Below, piece after piece: positions 17,699 to 26,409 of a stretch of DNA of 64,000 bases. Both the position numbers and the translations under genes were made by a program. Positions within the stretch are counted from its first letter, which is position 1; every line of letters begins with the position of its first letter. The notes under the pieces are model-generated. The model was given only the letters and a program-made list of their open reading frames with translations. It did not search any database and was not told the origin of the DNA. This stretch comes from Chitinophaga ginsengisoli (GTDB taxonomy: Bacteria > Bacteroidota > Bacteroidia > Chitinophagales > Chitinophagaceae): positions 62,001-126,000 of the forward strand of contig NZ_PYGK01000007.1 in NCBI RefSeq assembly GCF_003014595.1, read 5' to 3'.

Positions 17699-18478
17699 AT
17701 GAAGATAGCTACTTATAATGTCAATGGCGTCAACGGACGCTTACCTGTCTTACTTCGCTGGCTGGAAGAGAAGCAGCCGGACGTTGTCTGTTTACAGGAG
17801 CTGAAAGCGCCGCAGGAGAAATTCCCTGAAGCCGCCATAAAAGACGCTGGTTACAATGCCATCTGGCATGGACAGAAAAGTTGGAATGGAGTGGCCATCT
17901 TAAGCCGCAATATGTCTGTAGAAGAGGTGAGACGTGCTTTGCCCGGAGATGAGGAAGATACCCATAGCCGATATATTGAAGCGGTGATCAACGGCGACTT
18001 TGTGCTGGGTTGTCTGTACCTGCCTAATGGTAATCCAGCACCGGGACTTAAATTTGATTATAAGCTCAATTGGTTCAAACGCCTGATAGCCCATTCAAAA
18101 GAACTGCTGTCCAAAGATTTTCCTGTCATACTCACCGGCGATTATAACGTCATTCCCACGGAACACGATGTATATAAACCGGAACGTTGGGTGGACGATG
18201 CCCTGTTCAGACCAGAAACACGGGCTGCTTTTCAGGAGTTAATGTCACAGGGCTGGACAGATGCTATCCGCAAACTATATCCGGATCAAAAGATTTATAC
18301 CTTCTGGGATTATTTCAGGAATGCGTACGGTCGTGATGCCGGTTTACGTATTGACCATTTCCTGCTGAGTCATCATTTCGATAAACGCCTCAAAGCAGCG
18401 GGTGTTGACCGTGATGTGCGCGGCTGGGAAAAGTCAAGTGATCATGCGCCTGTATGGATCGAAGTAGCGGGCAAATAG
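17699..18478 (+). CDS. xth: Exodeoxyribonuclease III
   Basis: The 259-residue protein has all family motifs: MKIATYNVNGVNGRL at the start, the metal ligand Glu34 in CLQELKAP, GDYNVIPTE near 147, DAGLRIDHFLLS near 220 and the catalytic SSDHAPVWIE at the end. It is an AP endonuclease and 3'-5' exonuclease of base excision repair. It is transcribed alone and converges, 1 bp apart, with the small secreted protein. It belongs with the DNA-repair genes (imuA, imuB, dnaE2) nearby only by position. Confidence 0.93.
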   Translation: MKIATYNVNGVNGRLPVLLRWLEEKQPDVVCLQELKAPQEKFPEAAIKDAGYNAIWHGQKSWNGVAILSRNMSVEEVRRALPGDEEDTHSRYIEAVINGDFVLGCLYLPNGNPAPGLKFDYKLNWFKRLIAHSKELLSKDFPVILTGDYNVIPTEHDVYKPERWVDDALFRPETRAAFQELMSQGWTDAIRKLYPDQKIYTFWDYFRNAYGRDAGLRIDHFLLSHHFDKRLKAAGVDRDVRGWEKSSDHAPVWIEVAGK

Positions 18479-18479
18479 C

Positions 18480-18884
18480 CTATTTTTTAACCGGCAGCAT
18501 ATGTATTTCCAGCAGGACGCCTTCCGGGTCTTTATAACCAATTACAAACTGCGCCTGGTTCAGTTTTATTACCTGGAATTGGGTCTGTTCCCTGGTTTGG
18601 TTGTCTGTGATCGTTAACAGCTTTTTGCTGGGATCATATTGCCAGTTGCCGTTCTCTTTTTTCCCGTTTTCAATAGACAACACGCGATTGTCTTTATAAA
18701 AGATCATTCTGTCTTCCAGCTGTTTGGAAGAAGGTGCCTGCTTTTTAGCACTGTCTCCGTAGAATGCTAATTTCCATTCTTTGGAGATCATATCAGCAAA
18801 AGTGGCAGGATTATCATATTGGGCATAACCCTGCGTCATCATACCAGATAGGGAAGCTAACAACAGGGCAAAATACTTTTTCAT
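18480..18884 (-). CDS. Small secreted lipocalin-like protein, unknown function
   Basis: From the ATG at 18884 the product has 134 residues with a signal peptide ending near GYAQ. A longer frame to 18911 would put nine residues before it. The mature part has the pattern ISKEWKLAFY, MIFYKDNRVLSIENGKKENGNWQYDPSKKLLTI and QFQVIKLNQAQFVIGYKD, typical of lipocalin-like DUF domains of Bacteroidota that form a small beta barrel. No ligand can be named. It lies between xth (convergent) and the upstream dnaE2 gene, which ends 70 bp before it on the same strand. Confidence 0.7.
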   Translation of the reverse strand: MKKYFALLLASLSGMMTQGYAQYDNPATFADMISKEWKLAFYGDSAKKQAPSSKQLEDRMIFYKDNRVLSIENGKKENGNWQYDPSKKLLTITDNQTREQTQFQVIKLNQAQFVIGYKDPEGVLLEIHMLPVKK

Positions 18885-18953
18885 TGATGTCGTTTTAACA
18901 AAAGATACCATTATATCTGCATATATCCTGCCAGTTCCTACACCCTGCCAGGG

Positions 18954-21900
18954 CTATCTGAAATTCCTTGCCCCCGGGATCCTGATCTCCTGCGTATCTC
19001 CTTGAATCTCTGTAGGTTTGTCTTCCGTAAAGAGCATACCTTTCTCCATTTCCGCTGATGGCAACACCCCTGACATATTTTCTTCTTTGACCGCTGTCAG
19101 CTGATGCAATAACTTCGTCAGGTTATAGCAGCGTTTTACAATAACATGGATCACTTCCCCTTCACGTTGTACTTTCCCTTCCACCATCAGTAGTTTGGAT
19201 TGCAGGATCTCTTTCCTGAATTGCTGATAGAGCTTCTGAAATACCACCAGGTTAGCATGTCCTGTCTCATCCTCAATAGTAATAAAACAGATACCACTGG
19301 CTGTTCCCGGTCGTTGCCGCACCAGCACAAGACCTGCTACCCTCACCGGCATACCATCAGTCATGTTTTCCAGTTCCTTGACGGAGCTGATATGCAGCAT
19401 ACTGAGTTTCTCCCTCACAAAGCTTACCGGATGCGCTTTTAAAGACAGGGACAGCGCACTATAATCATGTACTACATGTTCTGCATCTGTCATCTTCGGA
19501 AGATCTACCGGCTTTTCAATAGCACTTTCTGATTGTCCGCCGGTAAACATGCCAATAGGACGGTCGCCCAGGGCAGATATTTCCCATAATGCCTGTCGCC
19601 GGTCTAATCCTAATGACCGGAACGCATCAGCGTCAGCCAGTTTTTCAAGAGTAGTCTGTGAGATACCTGCCTCCCGGATGGCCAGGATCGTTGTAAAGGG
19701 TGTTTTTCTGGCAGATACGAGCACTTTGATCTCATCCTGCTGTAAACTCCTTATCTGACGGAATCCGAGCCGTAAAGCGCAGCATTTAGCATCTACTATT
19801 TCCTCTAAAGTATTATCCCAGTCAGAGTGATTAACATCCACCGGCCTCACTACCACACCATGTTCTCGGGCATCGATCACGATCTGCGCCGGCTGATAAA
19901 ATCCCATAGGCATACTATTCAGTAAAGCACAGGCAAATACATCAGGATGGAAACACTTGAGATAAGAGGATACATATACCAGTAACGCAAAACTGGCCGC
20001 ATGGCTCTCCGGGAATCCATAACTACCAAACCCTTCCAGCTGTTTGAAAATACGGCGGGCAAATTCTTCACTGTAATTTTTTGCTTTCATCCCCTCGATC
20101 AGTTTCTTTTCGAATTTGCTGACAATCCCCTTTGCCTTGAATGTTGCCATACTACGGCGCAATTCATCTGCTTCTGCTGCTGTAAACCCTGCCGCTACCA
20201 TAGCGATCTGCATGGCCTGTTCCTGGAAGAGTGGAACACCCATTGTTTTGCTCAGTATCCCTTTCAATTCTTCTGAAGGATAATCCGGATCTTCTTCTCC
20301 ATTACGCCTGCGCAGATAAGGATGCACCATTCCTCCCTGTATAGGCCCCGGTCGTACGATGGCTACTTCAATCACGAGATCATAAAATCTTTCAGGTCTC
20401 AAACGCGGCAGCATAGACTGTTGCGCACGACTTTCGATCTGAAACACGCCAATAGTATCCGCACGGCTAATCATCTTATATACTTCTTTCTCCTCTGGTG
20501 GTATATTGGCCAATGTGAAATCCTTATGATGGTGCACTTTCGCCAGATCAAACGCTTTTCGTATACAAGTCAGCATCCCCAGCGCAAGTACATCTATCTT
20601 AAGAAATCCCAGTGCATCAATATCATCCTTATTCCACTCAATACATGTCCTGTTCTCCATACGCGCATTCAGAATAGGACAGAGGTCGGAAAGTTTATCC
20701 TCAGTAATAACAAAACCTCCTGTATGTTGTCCCAGCTGCCGGGGGAAACCTACCATCTGTTCCGTCAGTTCCATGACTTTTTTGAGGTGAGGGTCATTCG
20801 TATCTAATCCCTGTTCTGCGACACGCTGTTCACTGAACTCTTCATCTGAATGATGCCAGATAGAGGAAGATAATCGATTGATAGTATCTACGGATAATCC
20901 CATCGCTTTTCCTACGTCCCTGATAGCCCCTTTGTGGTGTTGCTGAGTGACAGTGGCGACGATAGCAGCGCGGTCCCGGCCATACTTGTTATAGATGTAT
21001 TGCATGACTTCCTCTCTGCGTTCATGCTCAAAGTCAACATCAATATCGGGTGGCTCATTACGTGCAGAAGAAATGAAGCGTTCAAACAACAAGTCTATTT
21101 GTGTCGGGTCTACTGATGTAATACCAAGACAATAACACACCGTGGAATTAGCCGCAGAACCGCGTCCCTGGCAAAGGATCTGCTTATCTCTGGCAAAACG
21201 TACAATGTCATATACCGTGAGGAAATAAGATGCATAATTCATCTCTTCCATAAACGCCAGTTCATACCGGATGGCAGACGAGATCTTTTCAGGGATATTC
21301 TCTCCAAAACGCTCTTTGGCGCCCCGCCAGGCAAGATGTGTAAGTTCTTCCTGTGGCGTACGGCCTTCTGTCGTAAGCTCATGGGGATAAACATATTTCA
21401 GACTGTCCAATGAAAACTGGCAGGCCTGGGCAATTTCCTGTGTATGCCTGACTGCATCAGGATACTGACGGAACAGGCGATGCATTTCAGGAATAGGTTT
21501 CACATATCTTTCCGCATTCTGATGTAACCGGAATCCTGCATTGTAGATCGTGCATTTTTCACGTACACAGGTCAGTATATCCTGCAGTTGTCGTCGCTCT
21601 GATTGATGATAATGTACGTCATTGGTCGCCACCAGTGGAATATGAAATGTCGAAGACAATTGTGAAAGCTGGTATAGTTTCTTCTGATCATCCCCCAGAT
21701 AAGTACGGGTCGCTGCCAGATAAACCTGTGTACCTAAATGCTTGCGGTACTCCTTCAATGCCTCTTTAAAGAGGGGATCAAAATCAAAAGATGTTGTCAG
21801 TTGTTCCGGCGGAACGGCGATAAATTTTATCCCGTCTGCATGTTCATACACGTCTTTTTTGTACAGATGGCATTCTCCCTTTTCTGCCCGCAGATTCCCT

Positions 21901-22181
21901 GTTGTCAATAGTCTGCAAAGTCTGCTATACGCTGCTTTATCAGTAGGATAAGCCAACAGGCTGGGGCCATCCATCAGATCCAGCCTGCATCCAACAATGA
22001 TACGCATCTCCTTCTTTTTGGCGGCAACATGCGCACGCACAATACCCGCCAGTGTGTTCCTGTCAGTAATAGCGATCTCCTTATATCCATAAGCCGCTGC
22101 CTGTTCCACCAGTTCCTCCGGATGAGATGCTCCCCGTAGGAAGCTGAAATTGCTAGTCACCTGCAGATCAATATAACCCAT
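18954..22181 (-). CDS. dnaE2: Error-prone DNA polymerase III alpha subunit DnaE2 (ImuC)
   Basis: The 1075-residue protein has a PHP domain at the N-terminus (LQVTSNFSFLRGASHPEEL, ITDRNTLAG), a C-family polymerase core with catalytic aspartates in PPDIDVDFEHERR near residue 377 and FLKIDVLALGM near 530, helix-hairpin-helix region near 790 and an OB fold at about 940-1030 (PVRVAGLVLVRQRPG, GICFITIEDETGHANLVVF). Length and lack of the dnaE1 C-terminal tau-binding tail fit DnaE2. It performs translesion synthesis together with ImuA and ImuB, whose genes lie just upstream (15 bp gap) in the same direction. Confidence 0.95.
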   Translation of the reverse strand: MGYIDLQVTSNFSFLRGASHPEELVEQAAAYGYKEIAITDRNTLAGIVRAHVAAKKKEMRIIVGCRLDLMDGPSLLAYPTDKAAYSRLCRLLTTGNLRAEKGECHLYKKDVYEHADGIKFIAVPPEQLTTSFDFDPLFKEALKEYRKHLGTQVYLAATRTYLGDDQKKLYQLSQLSSTFHIPLVATNDVHYHQSERRQLQDILTCVREKCTIYNAGFRLHQNAERYVKPIPEMHRLFRQYPDAVRHTQEIAQACQFSLDSLKYVYPHELTTEGRTPQEELTHLAWRGAKERFGENIPEKISSAIRYELAFMEEMNYASYFLTVYDIVRFARDKQILCQGRGSAANSTVCYCLGITSVDPTQIDLLFERFISSARNEPPDIDVDFEHERREEVMQYIYNKYGRDRAAIVATVTQQHHKGAIRDVGKAMGLSVDTINRLSSSIWHHSDEEFSEQRVAEQGLDTNDPHLKKVMELTEQMVGFPRQLGQHTGGFVITEDKLSDLCPILNARMENRTCIEWNKDDIDALGFLKIDVLALGMLTCIRKAFDLAKVHHHKDFTLANIPPEEKEVYKMISRADTIGVFQIESRAQQSMLPRLRPERFYDLVIEVAIVRPGPIQGGMVHPYLRRRNGEEDPDYPSEELKGILSKTMGVPLFQEQAMQIAMVAAGFTAAEADELRRSMATFKAKGIVSKFEKKLIEGMKAKNYSEEFARRIFKQLEGFGSYGFPESHAASFALLVYVSSYLKCFHPDVFACALLNSMPMGFYQPAQIVIDAREHGVVVRPVDVNHSDWDNTLEEIVDAKCCALRLGFRQIRSLQQDEIKVLVSARKTPFTTILAIREAGISQTTLEKLADADAFRSLGLDRRQALWEISALGDRPIGMFTGGQSESAIEKPVDLPKMTDAEHVVHDYSALSLSLKAHPVSFVREKLSMLHISSVKELENMTDGMPVRVAGLVLVRQRPGTASGICFITIEDETGHANLVVFQKLYQQFRKEILQSKLLMVEGKVQREGEVIHVIVKRCYNLTKLLHQLTAVKEENMSGVLPSAEMEKGMLFTEDKPTEIQGDTQEIRIPGARNFR

Positions 22182-22196
22182 ACAACATCCCTTTAT

Positions 22197-23702
22197 CTAT
22201 GCAAAAAAGCCATGAATAAACCATTGGGACTGATTTCCCGAATAATGCCCCGATCTGAACAACCAGTAACGTTGTCCTTCCGTATCTTCTACTGTATAAT
22301 AATCTCTGTGTTCCCCACCATCTTTCTCCAGCCACCATTCCCGTTCTATCCGTTCCGGCCCGTCCGCTTTCCTGATCTCGTGCAGTTTACCTTTATAGCG
22401 GAATAACATAGGCGGATAATCCGGTATCGGTGCGGTCACTTCAACAGGTTCAGGTTTTGATAATAACTGCACCGGACGGGGTTTATCAGTACGCCATGCA
22501 GTAGCAGGTTTTTCTTCCAGGGAAGTAGCTTGTTGTATAGACCGTTCAGGCCAGTAATGTTCCGCCGGCAGATAACGGCGGATGCTGTCTTCCCCGATCT
22601 TGCCCGCCAGCCTGTCCAGTAGTTCTGCAACCGCTGGTGCTTTTAAACCAGGATTACCTATCCACAATACTTCCTGTTCCGAGGCTACGTCTTCTACCTT
22701 TGATGCTTCCAGTGTAAACAGTTCAATACCCAGAGCAGGCTCTATCGTCGGGATTTTCAACTCAAATAGCCGGAAAAGATGCTCCGGATGATGGGACGCG
22801 CGACTGGTACCGATTTCTGTCTGTACCATCCTGTTATCTACGCGATACCCTTTAAGGACAGCCGTACGCAGCCCTTTGCCCTCTTTCTGTAAACGGAGGC
22901 AGAGTTGTTCCAGTAATACTTTCAGGGCTATTTCAATACCTGGAGCTGTACGGATGGGTTCCAGGCAGGGTAGGCGTTCTTCATAGGGAGGTACCGGGTA
23001 AAGAGGGGCAATAGCCTCTGTCTCATATCCCAGTGCCTGGCCAAGCCGTATTAACAATGGCTGACCAAAACGCCTGCGTAATACAGATTGGGGCATATTC
23101 ATGAAACTGCCGATCTGGTACAATCCCAGTTTCTGCAAACGGGCGAGTATGTCTTCTTCAAGTCGTAAAGCAGCAGGAGGCAGTCGCATCAATGCATCTG
23201 CCTGTTCTCCGCTATCGATAATAGGGGTGATTTTTCCGTAACGGGCTACTGCCCAGGCTGTGCCGATGGTGTCAGCCATCGCGCCGCGCACATCATAACC
23301 AATGGCGCGGAGTTTCGTAATGAGCTCTTTCAGGTAAGGTCGTTCTCCTCCCCAGAGATGCGTACAACCGCTTACATCCAGGATAAGGCTATCTGGCAGG
23401 TCTATTCCTACTACAGGTGTATAACGGATGCACCACTCACCCAGTGCTTTCAGCAATTGAGCGCCCCGTTCAGGTTCATCATCAAATGCCTGCAGGGAAG
23501 AAACGATCGCTTTGGCATCTGCCAGCGGCATGGAAGTCCTGATACCTTGTGCTTCAGCCGCCGGACTGGCCGAAGTGATGATCATTCTGCCATGAACAGG
23601 TGCTGCCAGCACAAAGGGCATGTGCTGCAGGGCAGGTTGCCTGCGTACATGCCAGTCAGTCAGCAGATGACGGAACCATATCGACATAAAACGCTTCGAC
23701 AT
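22197..23702 (-). CDS. imuB: ImuB, Y-family polymerase-like protein
   Basis: The 501-residue protein follows the DinB/UmuC fold at the N-terminus (SIWFRHLLTDWHVRR, PLADAKAI) but lacks the usual catalytic acids; the expected SIDE site reads LILDVSGCTHLWGGE near residue 110. That is the mark of ImuB, which acts as an adaptor binding the sliding clamp, ImuA and DnaE2 rather than as a polymerase. The segment RPVQLLSKPEP near residue 405 may be a clamp-binding or family-specific motif. It begins 1 bp behind imuA and is followed by dnaE2. Confidence 0.93.
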   Translation of the reverse strand: MSKRFMSIWFRHLLTDWHVRRQPALQHMPFVLAAPVHGRMIITSASPAAEAQGIRTSMPLADAKAIVSSLQAFDDEPERGAQLLKALGEWCIRYTPVVGIDLPDSLILDVSGCTHLWGGERPYLKELITKLRAIGYDVRGAMADTIGTAWAVARYGKITPIIDSGEQADALMRLPPAALRLEEDILARLQKLGLYQIGSFMNMPQSVLRRRFGQPLLIRLGQALGYETEAIAPLYPVPPYEERLPCLEPIRTAPGIEIALKVLLEQLCLRLQKEGKGLRTAVLKGYRVDNRMVQTEIGTSRASHHPEHLFRLFELKIPTIEPALGIELFTLEASKVEDVASEQEVLWIGNPGLKAPAVAELLDRLAGKIGEDSIRRYLPAEHYWPERSIQQATSLEEKPATAWRTDKPRPVQLLSKPEPVEVTAPIPDYPPMLFRYKGKLHEIRKADGPERIEREWWLEKDGGEHRDYYTVEDTEGQRYWLFRSGHYSGNQSQWFIHGFFA

Positions 23703-23703
23703 A

Positions 23704-24441
23704 TCACCCTGCCTTTAATTGCTGTTCCTGTACAATAACAGGAGTAGCATTGTCCGGAATAACTACACATTTCCCATCTGTCCATTCCATCTTCCAGGCC
23801 CCGGGACGCCCATTGCGTACCTTTAGCAGTTCTACATGCCAGCGGGGAGCGCCAACACCCGGTATACCATCTTCCAGCTCACTGGACAATGGAGTGATCT
23901 TCCACCGCGTTACACAGGCTGTTGTACTGGCCGCCCTGGTAGATGTACGGAGAATAAAACCCGTCACCTTACTTTGTTCAACTACCAGTTGCAGGCGCCG
24001 CGATTGTGTAAAGCTGATCTCCGGTATCTCTGCAATCACCGCTGCAATACCGTCACATTTAAGCGCTTCCTCCAATGCCCAGAGTGCGTCTTTTATCCGT
24101 TGCAGATCTATAAAAATGACCTTGTCAGGCTCTATACCAAAGGTCTTCAGGGAAGGAGGGAAGAGCGTCCTGGCTACACTTATCCAGATACAGGCGCCTC
24201 CGCGTTGCATCAGATTGCCAGCCAGGGCGCTTACAAAACCAGTAGCTGCAGCAGCATGCTCCCTGAAGGCACAGAGAAATTCATGTACAGCGCCTGTCGG
24301 GAAAATAGCATTCGGAAAAGCAGTGTTCACAGGCCCCAGATCTATATCTGGCACCGTATCGGTCAGCTTTGACCTGAACCCTTGCATGCGAAGGATGTCT
24401 TGCTGCAATTGTGAAATAATATCTGCTTTTACTGCTGGCAT
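23704..24441 (-). CDS. imuA: ImuA, RecA-like mutagenesis protein
   Basis: The 245-residue protein resembles the RecA/SulA-like ImuA family: an opening with FPTGAVHEFLCAF near residue 47, ALAGNLMQRGGACIWI near 72-87 in place of a Walker A, PDKVIFIDLQRIKDALWALEEAL near 105-128, and TRWKITPL with GAPRWHVELLKVRNGRPGAWKMEW near the end. No intact GxxxxGKT is seen, as in many ImuA. It is the first gene of imuA-imuB-dnaE2, a damage-inducible translesion cassette. A 15-bp near-palindrome at 24489-24503 lies 48 bp upstream and could be its operator. Confidence 0.88.
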   Translation of the reverse strand: MPAVKADIISQLQQDILRMQGFRSKLTDTVPDIDLGPVNTAFPNAIFPTGAVHEFLCAFREHAAAATGFVSALAGNLMQRGGACIWISVARTLFPPSLKTFGIEPDKVIFIDLQRIKDALWALEEALKCDGIAAVIAEIPEISFTQSRRLQLVVEQSKVTGFILRTSTRAASTTACVTRWKITPLSSELEDGIPGVGAPRWHVELLKVRNGRPGAWKMEWTDGKCVVIPDNATPVIVQEQQLKAG

Positions 24442-24488
24442 ACCTGATTACTGAATGAATACGAACAACTAATTTGTTTAGCAATATT

Positions 24489-24503
24489 ACTAATAATATT
24501 AGT
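24489..24503. promoter_or_regulatory. Candidate operator of the imu cassette
   Basis: ACTAATAATATTAGT is a perfect 7-bp inverted repeat with one central base. It lies 48-62 bp before the imuA start, where a damage-response repressor site would be expected. The sequence does not match the classical E. coli or Bacillus LexA boxes. Confidence 0.4.
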
Positions 24504-24508
24504 ATTCT

Positions 24509-24532
24509 AAAAGGTGTTTTTTTACACCTTTT
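24509..24532. terminator. Palindromic terminator behind the AraC-type gene
   Basis: AAAAGGTGT and ACACCTTTT form a 9-bp stem around a T-rich (A-rich on the minus strand) loop, about 80 bp behind the AraC-type stop at 24614. It separates that gene from imuA. Confidence 0.5.
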
Positions 24533-24613
24533 ACAGTGCAGTTGCTTACAGAAAGATTATCAGTGAATTAAACAGGGTTCTGCGCAGAGAGAGTTGGCTG
24601 CCTGCTGATAATA

Positions 24614-25411
24614 TCAGATCTTACTGGGCGCTAGTCCATACATTTTCTTGAACGCAAAAGAGAAGTGGGAGAGATCTTCAAATCCTACATCAATATACAC
24701 ATCAGATGGGGCTTCGCCTTTTTCTTTAATCCGGTAATGCGCTTCCTGTAATCTTCTGTGCTGCAGCCATTTGCCCGGAGTGGCATTAAATGTCTTTTCA
24801 AAATCCCGCTTAAAGGTCGACAAACTCCGCCCGGTTAAATAAGCAAACCTGTCCAGCGGCACATTAAAATGAAAATTCCTGTTCATAAAGGCTTCCAGGT
24901 CGATCTTCCCGGGTTCTGTCAGGTCAAATAGTATGTCTTTTAACGCCGGATTGGTTTGCAGCACTATGGCAATCGCTTCTTTTACCTTTAATGACAACAG
25001 CACTTCATTGTTACCATGCATCAATGCGTCATAGGGCTGCAGGGAATCTATATAACTCTTCAGAAGAGGATGGGCGTGTAACAACATGACCGGCGGCGTT
25101 TGCAGATGCTTCTCCGAAGTATACCCATACTCCATACCAAAACTCCTGAGTGTCTGCTGATCGAGGTAAACGGAGATGTTTTTATATTCACCATTTGCAG
25201 GCGGCTGCTTGGTGAATTTTATCAGGCTGTTTCTTCTGGTTAATCTGAAACAATCTTCATGGAAAGTATACTGTTTATCCCCATCCGACATCGTAAGTGT
25301 ACCAGCTATCTGGTAACTGAACACATGTTCAGGCACAAATTGTTCACCTTCTCTCGTCTGATTGTAATAACAGGAATAAGTGATCTGTTTCAGTGGTTTT
25401 TGCTCGTTCAT
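24614..25411 (-). CDS. AraC-family transcriptional regulator
   Basis: The 265-residue protein has an N-terminal sensing region with a cupin-like pattern (MSDGDKQYTFHEDCFRL near 40) and a C-terminal AraC DNA-binding domain at about 165-262, seen in VPLDRFAYLTGRSLSTFKRDFEKTF followed by TPGKWLQHRRLQEAHY and YIDVGFEDLSHFSFAFKKMYG. It lies 59 bp behind the short-chain dehydrogenase gene on the same strand, so the two are likely co-transcribed and functionally linked. The inducer is unknown. Confidence 0.88.
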   Translation of the reverse strand: MNEQKPLKQITYSCYYNQTREGEQFVPEHVFSYQIAGTLTMSDGDKQYTFHEDCFRLTRRNSLIKFTKQPPANGEYKNISVYLDQQTLRSFGMEYGYTSEKHLQTPPVMLLHAHPLLKSYIDSLQPYDALMHGNNEVLLSLKVKEAIAIVLQTNPALKDILFDLTEPGKIDLEAFMNRNFHFNVPLDRFAYLTGRSLSTFKRDFEKTFNATPGKWLQHRRLQEAHYRIKEKGEAPSDVYIDVGFEDLSHFSFAFKKMYGLAPSKI

Positions 25412-25470
25412 ATCCAGAGTAAATGACCTGGCTGCCCCCTGACAGCCAGGTATAACAAAGCTAGAAATTA

Positions 25471-26307
25471 TTATTTAGTATTATCCTCGTCTGTAGATTC
25501 ACTTACCGTAAGCCATTTATCCAGCTCTTCCCGTCTTACAGCATCTGCCTGTTTCAGCAGATTAGTGGCGTCACTCCCTAAAACGAGGTGTACAGGTGGC
25601 TCCGGATGATCTGCCAGCTCAACCAGTACCTTTGCTGCCTTGTCAGGATTTCCTTTAGGGATGAATTGATTGTTCTTAAAGATCTCCGCCCTGCTATCAA
25701 CGGTAGATTCATAACCTTCCACATGCGGTGCTACACTCATGGAAGTGCCTGCCCAGTCTGTACGGAATCCGCCTGGTTCTACGGATGTCACCTTTATACC
25801 CAGTGGTCCCACTTCCTTTGCCAGTGCCTCACTGAAGCCGGATAATCCCCATTTGGCACTCTGGTATATGCTTAATCCTATGCTGGTGATGCGCCCACCT
25901 ACAGAACTCACCTGCAATATCCTGCCGGAACGTTGTTTTCTCATATGAGGAAGTACTGCTCTTGTAATTTCTACAGGCGCATACAGGTTTGTTTCAAACT
26001 GACTGCGTACCTGTTCATCTGTGAATGCCTCAGCTGCACCAACGATGCCGAAACCCGCATTGTTTACCAGCACATCAATACGGCCGAAATGTGCAATAGT
26101 ATCTTCTACCGCTTTATATACCTGCTTATAATCTGTTACATCCAGTTGAACAGGCAGGATATTGTCGCCATATTTCTGTACCAGGTCATCCAGCTGTGCA
26201 GGATTCCTTGCCGTAGCTGCTACCAGGTCTCCTTTTGCCAGTACGGCAGTGGTCAGACTTCTTCCTAATCCCCTCGAACTGCCCGTAATAAACCAAACTC
26301 TAGCCAT
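25471..26307 (-). CDS. Short-chain dehydrogenase/reductase
   Basis: The 278-residue protein is a classical SDR: cofactor motif TGSSRGLG near residues 8-15, NNAG near 86-89, catalytic Ser in VSSVGG near 140 and YxxxK as YQSAK near 153-157. PVQLDVTD near 53 fits NADP/NAD binding. It reduces or oxidises a carbonyl/alcohol substrate that cannot be named. Its end lies 59 bp from an AraC-type gene on the same strand. Confidence 0.9.
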   Translation of the reverse strand: MARVWFITGSSRGLGRSLTTAVLAKGDLVAATARNPAQLDDLVQKYGDNILPVQLDVTDYKQVYKAVEDTIAHFGRIDVLVNNAGFGIVGAAEAFTDEQVRSQFETNLYAPVEITRAVLPHMRKQRSGRILQVSSVGGRITSIGLSIYQSAKWGLSGFSEALAKEVGPLGIKVTSVEPGGFRTDWAGTSMSVAPHVEGYESTVDSRAEIFKNNQFIPKGNPDKAAKVLVELADHPEPPVHLVLGSDATNLLKQADAVRREELDKWLTVSESTDEDNTK

Positions 26308-26409
26308 AATCTTTTGTTTTAAATTTTACCCAAAATTACAGCGTTAGAAATGGCCCAGGTTTGTTGCAAAGTTCAATTTAGTTTGTTATAAAGTTCAGAT
26401 TTATTATAC

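Noticed and set aside
23750..24454. Plus-strand ORFs of 234 and 178 codons
   Set aside because: Both lie opposite imuA, whose family motifs decide the coding strand.
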